From contig JAAYXC010000023.1 of assembly GCA_012516115.1 (NCBI GenBank), positions 1 to 5,161 on the forward strand: a DNA stretch of 5,161 bases. The letters are read 5' to 3'. This document shows, piece by piece, positions 1 through 5,161 of the stretch. This DNA is from Bacillota bacterium (GTDB lineage: Bacteria; Bacillota; UBA4882; JAAYXC01). Under the pieces are notes generated by a model. That model did not search any database and was not told the DNA's origin. It saw nothing but the letters and a program-made list of their open reading frames with translations. The translations under genes and the position numbers were made by a program. How positions within the stretch are numbered: the first letter of the stretch is position 1; every line of letters starts with the position of its first letter.

Positions 1-1
1 C

Positions 2-2119
2 AAGGGCGGGAAACCCCCGGGCTACCTTATCGAAGAGACCGGAGGAAGCGTGGAGATCGCGGAGGTCCCGATCGCTACCGATAAAAGCGTCTATCTTTAC
101 GACCCCGGAGACAAAAACATCAAGATCGCCAGGAAGTTCCCGGCCCAGACCGGCGTCGTCACCGTCCGCGTCTCTTTCATGCAGCCCGTGGCGGGTAGCA
201 CGGCCAAGGTGATAAGGCTCCTCGATCCCGAGGGCCAGAACACCGCGGTCCATATCGAGACGAGAAAAGACGGCAGTGTGACCAACATCTCTTACAAAAA
301 CCCCGACGGCTCGTTCACACCTCTTTCGGCCTATGAGGCCAACAGGTGGTACGTAATCCAAATCGTAGCCGATGTGGCGGCGCAGAAGGCCGCCGTCTTC
401 ATCGACGGGGCGTTGAAACTCGACCAGGCCCCCTTCCTTTCTCCGGTCAAAGCCATCGGTTGTCTCGACTCGTTTACCCCCGGCAGCAGCGGCAAGAGCC
501 ATTACCTCGATAACATTAAGGTTTACGCAGGCCAACCCGAGGAAGCGGCCCAAACGACCGCCCAGGCTCTTTCATCCCAGGCGATCGTAGAATCCTCTGT
601 CCCATCCTCGGTTCCGGTGACCGGTTCGGCTCTCATCGCGGATCTCTTGGTGTACGACACTCAGCGGGCGGCGAGCTGGTCGGTTCAGCCCAGCATCCAG
701 GTGGGCGAACCGCTCTTCGGTGACCGAGCCTATGCCATCGTCTCCCTGCCCCCTGCCTATGTGGGGTACGAGTGGATCAGGACCGCCTGCGACTCGAAGA
801 AGTTTACCGGCGAGATCCTGGCCACTTTCAAGGTGACCGCGCCGGTAACGGTCTACGTGGCCCACGACGACCGGTTGGTCCAGAAGCCGGCCTGGCTGGC
901 CCACTGGATCGATACGGGGGACGACCTCGTGGACAGCGAAACGACCCCGGTGGTGATGAGTCTTTTTAAGAAAGACTTCCCGGCAGGGAGCACGGTGGTC
1001 CTGGGCAATAACGGCGGAAGTCTGAGCGGTGTGCAGTACATCGTTATCGTGAAAGGACCCGATGGTCCCCGGCCGTTGGTAAAACCGAGCGCCAAGGCAC
1101 CCGTAAAAATAACCTGGGACGCCTGTCTGGTCCAGCCATCCGCTTGGTACGCCGGTGAAGAGGCCATCCGCATCGCCGACAACGTCCTCCTCTACCAGCG
1201 CCACACCGGCGGGTGGCCGAAGAACATCGATATGGCGGAGCCCATCCCGGAACACCGGAAATCCTTTTTCCTCGCCGAGAAAGAGCGGACCGACGACTCC
1301 ACCATCGACAACGGCGCCACCGTGACCCAGCTCAAGTACCTCGCCCGCGTCTACAAGGCGACCGGGCTGGAACGGTTTAAGGAGGGTTTCCTGAAAGGCC
1401 TCGATTATCTCCTGGCCGCCCAGTATCCGAACGGTGGCTGGCCCCAGTATTATCCCAACCTGAAGGGCTACTATGCCAACATCACCTTTAACGACAACGC
1501 CATGGTAAACGTGCTCGTCCTTTTGAAGAGCATCGCCGAAAAGGAACCGGATTACGACTTCGTCGACCCGGCACGGCGGGAGAAAGCCGCCCGGGCCGTA
1601 GCGAAGGGGATCGATTGTCTCCTCAAGACCCAGATCCGGGTTAACGGAAAGCTTACCGCCTGGTGCGCCCAGCACGACCCCAAGACGCTGGCGCCCGCCC
1701 CGGCCCGCTCGTATGAGCTTGAGTCCATCAGCGGTTCCGAAAGCGTCGGGATCGTCCGCTTCTTGATGACCATCGAGGACCCGGGCCCGGAGGTGATCCA
1801 GGCGGTGGAGGCCGCGGTGAGATGGTTCGAAGAAGTCAAGCTCACCGGGATAAAGGTGGTGGAGAAGCCCGACCCGTCTCTTCCGGGTGGCTACGATCTC
1901 GTCGTGGTCGAAGACCCCAATGCCCCACCCATCTGGGCGCGGTTCTACGAGATCGGAACCAACCGGCCCTTCTTCTGCGGCCGGGACGGCATCAAAAAGT
2001 ACAGCCTGGCGGAGATCGAACACGAACGGAGGGTGGGTTACTCGTGGTATACCAATGCCCCGGCCTACCTGCTGGAAAAGGAATACCCGCTCTGGCGGGC
2101 CAAACACCTTGGCGAGTAA
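2..2119 (+). CDS. Modular pectate lyase, family PL10, with N-terminal accessory modules (5' partial)
   Basis: Cleaves polygalacturonate by beta-elimination, giving 4,5-unsaturated oligogalacturonides; probably extracellular. The frame is open to the window edge, so the start and any signal peptide lie upstream. The GTG at 50 sits inside a domain and is not the likely start. Numbering from the codon at 2 (705 residues seen): about 1-175 is a concanavalin/LamG-like beta-sandwich (W116, ending HYLDNIKVY); 176-209 is a Ser/Thr/Ala/Gln-rich linker; 210-351 is a second beta-rich module I cannot name; 368-705 is the PL10 catalytic domain. Catalytic-domain marks are HTGGWPKN near 403, IDNGAT (D436), NGGWPQYYP 477-485, NDNAM (D498), PARSYE (R569) and WARFYEI 645-651. 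D436, D498 and R569 are spaced much like Cellvibrio japonicus Pel10A D389, D451 and R524 (recalled, not aligned). GH105 follows after 25 nt. The family call is secure; the module roles are inferred. Confidence 0.93.
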   Translation, partial: KGGKPPGYLIEETGGSVEIAEVPIATDKSVYLYDPGDKNIKIARKFPAQTGVVTVRVSFMQPVAGSTAKVIRLLDPEGQNTAVHIETRKDGSVTNISYKNPDGSFTPLSAYEANRWYVIQIVADVAAQKAAVFIDGALKLDQAPFLSPVKAIGCLDSFTPGSSGKSHYLDNIKVYAGQPEEAAQTTAQALSSQAIVESSVPSSVPVTGSALIADLLVYDTQRAASWSVQPSIQVGEPLFGDRAYAIVSLPPAYVGYEWIRTACDSKKFTGEILATFKVTAPVTVYVAHDDRLVQKPAWLAHWIDTGDDLVDSETTPVVMSLFKKDFPAGSTVVLGNNGGSLSGVQYIVIVKGPDGPRPLVKPSAKAPVKITWDACLVQPSAWYAGEEAIRIADNVLLYQRHTGGWPKNIDMAEPIPEHRKSFFLAEKERTDDSTIDNGATVTQLKYLARVYKATGLERFKEGFLKGLDYLLAAQYPNGGWPQYYPNLKGYYANITFNDNAMVNVLVLLKSIAEKEPDYDFVDPARREKAARAVAKGIDCLLKTQIRVNGKLTAWCAQHDPKTLAPAPARSYELESISGSESVGIVRFLMTIEDPGPEVIQAVEAAVRWFEEVKLTGIKVVEKPDPSLPGGYDLVVVEDPNAPPIWARFYEIGTNRPFFCGRDGIKKYSLAEIEHERRVGYSWYTNAPAYLLEKEYPLWRAKHLGE

Positions 2120-2132
2120 CCCGGCCTCGAAG

Positions 2133-2139
2133 AAGGGAG
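2133..2139 (+). promoter_or_regulatory. Ribosome binding site of the GH105 gene
   Basis: AAGGGAG lies 5 nt before the ATG at 2145, in the short gap after the PL10 stop. It supports 2145 as the start, rather than any in-frame codon further upstream inside the PL10 gene. A second purine run, GGGAGG at 2154-2159, precedes an in-frame ATG at 2163, but its 3-nt spacer is short, so 2163 is only an alternative. Confidence 0.7.
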
Positions 2140-2144
2140 AAACC

Positions 2145-3302
2145 ATGACCAACGGGAGGCAAATGGGGAAAACCAAGGAGGCCCAAGCGGGATTCGGGGC
2201 CACGGCGCGGCTCTGGGCGGTACGGATGGCCGATTCCGTCCTCGCCCGCCACCCGGTCCTGACCGAAAAATGGGACTACACCGCCGGTCTGGTCTTAAGC
2301 GGTCTCTGCGAAGTCTGGCGCGAGACGGGAGAGATAAAGTATTTTCGCTACCTCCGGGAGACCGTGGACCGGTTCGTCGGTCCCGGTGGCGAGATCCGTA
2401 CCTACGACCTAGAGGAATACAACCTGGATCAGATCAACATGGGCAAGGTTCTCTTCCCGCTCTGGGAAGAAACGAAGGAAGAGAAGTATCGCCGGGCCAT
2501 CGCAGAACTCCGCGCCCAACTGCGGGACCAACCACGGACGCGGGAGGGGGGTTTCTGGCATAAACTCATTTACCCATATCAAATGTGGCTTGACGGGATC
2601 TATATGGCCGCGCCGTTTTACGCTCAATTCGCCAGGGTCTTCGACGAACCGGAAATTTTCGACGACGTGGCCCACCAGATCCTTTTGATCGCCGCCCATA
2701 CCAAGGACCCCGTCACCGGCCTCTTCTACCACGGCTGGGATGAGACCGGGACCCAGATCTGGGCCGATCCTCGGCACGGACATTCGCCCTGTTTCTGGGG
2801 CCGGGCCATGGGCTGGTATGCCATGGCCATCGTCGATGTGCTCGATTTTCTGCCACCGGATCACCCCCAATACCCGGCCATCGTCGCGCTTTTCCGAGAG
2901 ATGGTGGCGGCCCTCCTCAAAGTCCAGGACCCGGCGACGGGCCTCTGGTATCAGATCCTGGACCAGGGCCATCGCCCGGGAAACTACCACGAGGCCTCGG
3001 CCTCCTGCATGTTCGTCTACGCCATGGCCAAAGGCCTCCGCCGGGATCTTGTCCCTCCGGCGGTCCTGACCGCGGCCCGGCAAGGGTATGAAGGCATTTT
3101 AAGGAGACTGGTGGAAGTGGACGCGGAGGAGGGCGTGCACTTGAAGCAGATCTGTCAGGTGGCCGGACTGGGCGGCAAGGCGAACCGCGACGGGTCCTAC
3201 GAATACTACCTGAGCGAGCCGGTGGTGACGGACGACTATAAAGGGGTGGGAGCTTTCATCCTGGCGGGTCTGGAGATGGCCCGGACGGAGGAGAAACCGT
3301 GA
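2145..3302 (+). CDS. GH105 unsaturated rhamnogalacturonyl/galacturonyl hydrolase (YteR-like)
   Basis: Hydrolyses the unsaturated uronyl residue from the non-reducing end of lyase products such as deltaGalA-Rha or deltaGalA-GalA, by hydration of the double bond. The 385 residues match the usual family length (Bacillus subtilis YteR is about 373). It shows the (alpha/alpha)6-barrel pattern: WDYTAGL from W43, NLDQINMG with D95, FWHKLIYPYQMWLDGIYM with H139 and D150, WGRAMGW 218-224, and DDYKGVGAF near 363-371. D95, H139, D150, W218, R220 and W224 all sit at a constant +7 offset from YteR D88, H132, D143, W211, R213 and W217 (from memory), so the active site looks intact. There is no signal peptide or membrane segment, so it is probably cytoplasmic. 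It starts 25 nt after the PL10 stop and its TGA overlaps the next gene's GTG. The frame stays open back to 1887, but that stretch codes for PL10. Substrate preference cannot be read from the sequence. Confidence 0.93.
   Translation: MTNGRQMGKTKEAQAGFGATARLWAVRMADSVLARHPVLTEKWDYTAGLVLSGLCEVWRETGEIKYFRYLRETVDRFVGPGGEIRTYDLEEYNLDQINMGKVLFPLWEETKEEKYRRAIAELRAQLRDQPRTREGGFWHKLIYPYQMWLDGIYMAAPFYAQFARVFDEPEIFDDVAHQILLIAAHTKDPVTGLFYHGWDETGTQIWADPRHGHSPCFWGRAMGWYAMAIVDVLDFLPPDHPQYPAIVALFREMVAALLKVQDPATGLWYQILDQGHRPGNYHEASASCMFVYAMAKGLRRDLVPPAVLTAARQGYEGILRRLVEVDAEEGVHLKQICQVAGLGGKANRDGSYEYYLSEPVVTDDYKGVGAFILAGLEMARTEEKP
3287..3293 (+). promoter_or_regulatory. Ribosome binding site of the LUD gene, inside the GH105 3' end
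   Basis: GGAGGAG sits 5 nt before the GTG at 3299, within the last codons of GH105. With the GTGA overlap it makes a GTG start and translational coupling credible. The nine bases directly before this GTG (GGAGAAACC) are identical to those directly before the GH105 ATG. Confidence 0.7.
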
Positions 3303-3937
3303 ACCAATATAAAAAATGGCAGGCACAACTCATCTGTCGGGAAATGGTAACCATCCTGGCCAAAAAAGGTTACGACGCCCATTACGCCGAGGATCTGGAT
3401 GAGGCCAGGGAAAAGGTCTTGTCCATGATCCCGCCTGGCGCCAGCATCGCCCTGGGCGGTTCGGAGACGATCGCCGCCATGGGACTTATCGAAACCTTCC
3501 GCCGGGGTGATTATCGGCTTTTCGATCGTTACCAAAAACTACCATACGAAGAAATCCTGGAAATTATGCGCCAATCCCTGCTGGCCGATTTCCTCGTGAC
3601 CGGCACGAACGCCATTACCAGGGCGGGCGAACTCGTCAACATCGATTGCACCGGTAACAGGTTGGCCGGGATGATCTTCGGCCCCCGGCGCGTCATCGTC
3701 GTGGCCGGCGCCAACAAAGTGGTGGACGATCTGGCGGAGGCCATGCGGCGGCTCAAAAAGATCGCGCCTTTGAACGCCAAGCGGATCGAACATGCTACCC
3801 CTTGTGCCGAGACCGGCCGCTGTCAGGATTGTGAGGGACAAAAGAGGCTCTGTAATTACGTGGGCCTCATCTACCACGGCCGGAAGTTCCCCGGCCGGAT
3901 CAGCGTGATCATGGTGGCCGAAGAAGTAGGTTTTTAA
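3299..3937 (+). CDS. Stand-alone LUD-domain protein (LutC/YkgG-type, DUF162)
   Basis: A 212-residue protein that is almost entirely one LUD domain. The family is named for LutB/LutC, which take part in oxidising L-lactate to pyruvate; its fold is related to the NagB/RpiA/CoA-transferase group. Small stand-alone members usually have no proven function. Visible marks: IALGGSETIAAMGL (GGS at 53-55), VTGTNAITRAGELVN 100-114 followed by D116 and GNR 119-121, FGPRRVIVVAGANKVV, and a terminal Cys set C169-x5-C175-x2-C178-x6-C185 that could bind a metal or Fe-S cluster. No signal peptide or membrane segment is seen, so it is likely cytoplasmic. GTG at 3299 is chosen because of the 4-nt overlap with GH105 and the GGAGGAG site; the next in-frame ATG would remove 16 residues. 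LutA and LutB are not in the window. A role in pectin breakdown is inferred only from position. Family call strong, function open. Confidence 0.88.
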   Translation: MNQYKKWQAQLICREMVTILAKKGYDAHYAEDLDEAREKVLSMIPPGASIALGGSETIAAMGLIETFRRGDYRLFDRYQKLPYEEILEIMRQSLLADFLVTGTNAITRAGELVNIDCTGNRLAGMIFGPRRVIVVAGANKVVDDLAEAMRRLKKIAPLNAKRIEHATPCAETGRCQDCEGQKRLCNYVGLIYHGRKFPGRISVIMVAEEVGF

Positions 3938-3963
3938 TTATAGAAAGGCCTACTGTTTGCTGT

Positions 3964-4003
3964 AGCCGGCGCCGTTAACCTTACGGAAACGGTCCCGGCT
4001 TTT
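3964..4003 (+). terminator. Terminator-like hairpin after the LUD gene
   Basis: AGCCGG (3964-3969) pairs with CCGGCT (3995-4000). After one C/C mismatch, GCCGTT (3971-3976) pairs with AACGGT (3988-3993) through one G-U pair. The loop is 11 nt and the stem ends in TTTT (4000-4003). It begins 27 nt after the LUD stop. The T run is short and broken by C, so it may terminate only partly, lowering GH28 relative to the upstream genes, or it may be a regulatory palindrome. Confidence 0.5.
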
Positions 4004-4039
4004 CATGTTAACTTCGGCCGATTCCAGGAAGACTTTTTA

Positions 4040-4046
4040 AAGGAGG
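4040..4046 (+). promoter_or_regulatory. Strong ribosome binding site of the GH28 gene
   Basis: AAGGAGG is a near-perfect Shine-Dalgarno match, 7 nt before the ATG at 4054. The GH28 frame has a stop (TAA) at 4009-4011 and no ATG, GTG or TTG between it and 4054, so 4054 is the first possible start. This is the strongest site of the three in the window. Confidence 0.85.
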
Positions 4047-4053
4047 AGAGGGG

Positions 4054-5161
4054 ATGAACGACTTCACCAGCGTCTTCGATATCCGGGCCTTCGGCGCCCG
4101 CCCGGATGGAGAGACCTCGGCTACCGGGGCCATCGTCGCCGCCATCGCCGCCGCGGCCGCCACCGGGGGAGGAACGGTTTTCATCCCGGCCGGGCGGTTC
4201 CTCACCGGTCCCCTTCGTCTCCAAAGTCATGTCCGGCTTCATCTCGAAGCCGGCGCCCATCTCTTCTTCACCCAGGATCCGGACGCCTACCCGGTCCTGA
4301 CGACGAGATGGGAAGGAAAGGAAACCCCGACCTATGCACCTCAGATCTACGGCGAGGACCTGGAAGAAGTGGCCATCACCGGCCAGGGGACCATCGACGG
4401 CCGGGGAGAGACCTGGTGGCGACTCTTCCGGGCCAAAGCCCTGGCCTACCCCCGGCCACGGCTCATAGCCTTTACCCATTGCCGTGACGTCCTGATAGAG
4501 GGGGTGAAACTCGTCGATGCACCGGCCTGGACCATCAATCCCGTGCGGTGCGAAGGAGTAACCGTTCACCGGGTGCGTATCCATAACCCGCCCGATTCCC
4601 CCAACACCGACGGGATCGACCCCGATTCCTGCCGCAATGTCTTCATCGGTGGATGCTCCATCGATGTGGGCGATGACTGCATCGCCATCAAGGCGGGCCG
4701 GGAGGACTCTCCTTATCGCGTCCCTTGCGAGAATATCGTCATCGCCGACTGCCTCATGCGGCACGGCCACGGAGGGGTGGTCATCGGGAGCGAGACCAGT
4801 GGCGGCATCCGAAAGGTGGTCATCGCCAACTGCATTTTCGAAGGCACCGACCGTGGCATCAGGCTCAAGTCCCGCCGCGGACGCGGTGGGTTCGTCGAGG
4901 ACCTCCGGGCCACCAACATCATCATGGAAAAGGTCCTCTGTCCTTTCGTCCTCAACATGTACTACGACACCGGCGGCGGGACCATCGACGAGGCGGTCCA
5001 CGACCTGGAAGTCCATCCGGTGAACGAGTCGACGCCTTCTTTTCGGCGCCTCCACTTCAGTCATATTACCGCCCGGGAGGTGCAGGCCGCCGCGGCCTTC
5101 CTCTACGGTTTGCCCGAGCGGCCGCTGGAGGACGTGACCTTCGAGGAGGTCTGGATCGAAC
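4054..5161 (+). CDS. GH28 polygalacturonase, probably cytoplasmic (3' partial)
   Basis: An inverting hydrolase of alpha-1,4-galacturonan. 369 codons are present without a stop before the window ends; if it is as long as Thermotoga maritima PelB (TM0437, about 446 residues from memory), 70-90 residues are missing. The N-terminus is a pectate-lyase-superfamily beta-helix entry (FDIRAFGARPDG, then GGGTVFIPAGRFLTGPL). GQGTIDG lies at 110-116. The GH28 catalytic signatures are complete: NTD at 184-186, DVGDDCIAIK with D207 and D208, HGHGG with H239, and R270-L-K272 as the RIK motif, here with Leu. NMYYD follows further on. The start MNDFTSVFDI has no hydrophobic signal segment, so the enzyme is probably cytoplasmic and acts on imported oligogalacturonides, which suits an exo mode. 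An Ala-rich helix (about residues 26-36) is present. It lies 116 nt after the LUD gene, behind a terminator-like hairpin. Exo against endo action is not decided by what is visible. Confidence 0.93.
   Translation, partial: MNDFTSVFDIRAFGARPDGETSATGAIVAAIAAAAATGGGTVFIPAGRFLTGPLRLQSHVRLHLEAGAHLFFTQDPDAYPVLTTRWEGKETPTYAPQIYGEDLEEVAITGQGTIDGRGETWWRLFRAKALAYPRPRLIAFTHCRDVLIEGVKLVDAPAWTINPVRCEGVTVHRVRIHNPPDSPNTDGIDPDSCRNVFIGGCSIDVGDDCIAIKAGREDSPYRVPCENIVIADCLMRHGHGGVVIGSETSGGIRKVVIANCIFEGTDRGIRLKSRRGRGGFVEDLRATNIIMEKVLCPFVLNMYYDTGGGTIDEAVHDLEVHPVNESTPSFRRLHFSHITAREVQAAAAFLYGLPERPLEDVTFEEVWIE

Larger units (their letters stand above)
3938..4053 (+). other. Intergenic leader between the LUD and GH28 genes
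   Basis: This is the only gap in the window longer than 25 nt. It holds an imperfect inverted repeat followed by a short T run (3964-4003), two GTTAAC palindromes whose starts are 33 bp apart (3974-3979 and 4007-4012), and a strong ribosome binding site next to GH28. I could not pick out a convincing -35/-10 promoter. GH28 may have its own promoter here or be read through from upstream. Confidence 0.6.

Noticed and set aside
1887..2144. Possible N-terminal extension of GH105 into the PL10 gene
   Set aside because: The frame is open, but the region codes for the conserved PL10 C-terminus, the translated extension is low in hydrophobic structure, and a good ribosome site precedes the ATG at 2145.
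572..2203. Long minus-strand open frame of 543 codons
   Set aside because: It lies antisense to the PL10 gene. Its product is rich in Gly, Arg, His and Pro with no recognisable domain, which is typical of an antisense shadow in GC-rich DNA, while the + strand carries full PL10 motifs.
2409..3083. Minus-strand open frame of 224 codons
   Set aside because: It is a shadow of GH105, with no recognisable motif and no ribosome site that I noticed.
3950..3965. Short inverted repeat CTAC...GTAG just before the hairpin
   Set aside because: It has only four pairs around an 8-nt loop, easily expected by chance.
3957..3986. Possible promoter with TTGCTG as -35 box
   Set aside because: No acceptable -10 box follows at 16-18 nt; the best candidate, TTACGG, is poor.
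3984..3997. Possible catabolite-repression (cre-like) site
   Set aside because: The central GxAAxCGxT pattern is present, but four positions of the usual consensus do not match and the site is part of the hairpin arm, which explains its symmetry.
4003..5064. Minus-strand open frame of 353 codons
   Set aside because: It is antisense to GH28. The + strand shows all four GH28 signatures and a strong ribosome site, while this frame gives a Gly/Asp/Pro-rich product with no domain I recognise.

Overview
The window holds one piece of a bacterial pectin-utilisation locus. All genes are on the + strand and closely packed, and the locus runs off both ends. Order: (1) a modular pectate lyase of family PL10, 5' end missing (2-2119); (2) a GH105 unsaturated-uronyl hydrolase (2145-3302); (3) a stand-alone LUD-domain protein (3299-3937) overlapping the GH105 stop by 4 nt; (4) a 116-nt gap with a terminator-like hairpin and two GTTAAC palindromes; (5) a GH28 polygalacturonase, 3' end missing (4054 to window end). 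No RNA genes, mobile elements, CRISPR arrays or long repeats were seen.

Organism: the DNA is GC-rich (about 60% by eye), with G/C-rich third codon positions and strong purine-rich Shine-Dalgarno sites 5-7 nt before each start. Compact co-directional genes, an accessory-domain PL10 lyase and a stand-alone LUD protein suggest an anaerobic, possibly thermophilic member of the Bacillota or a similar plant-polymer fermenter. This is inference; no phylogenetic marker is present.

How the genes could work together: the PL10 lyase, probably exported by a signal peptide upstream of the window, cuts polygalacturonate by beta-elimination and leaves oligosaccharides with a 4,5-unsaturated galacturonyl end. 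GH105 and GH28 show no signal peptide and are probably cytoplasmic. GH105 removes the unsaturated uronyl residue, and GH28 trims saturated oligogalacturonides. The LUD protein has no settled role here. It may act downstream in redox or carbon metabolism, for example on lactate formed from rhamnose.

The enzymes belong to known families. The points that most deserve a second look are the LUD protein coupled to GH105, the unnamed middle module of the PL10 protein, and the gap before GH28. The long minus-strand open frames are shadows of the real genes.
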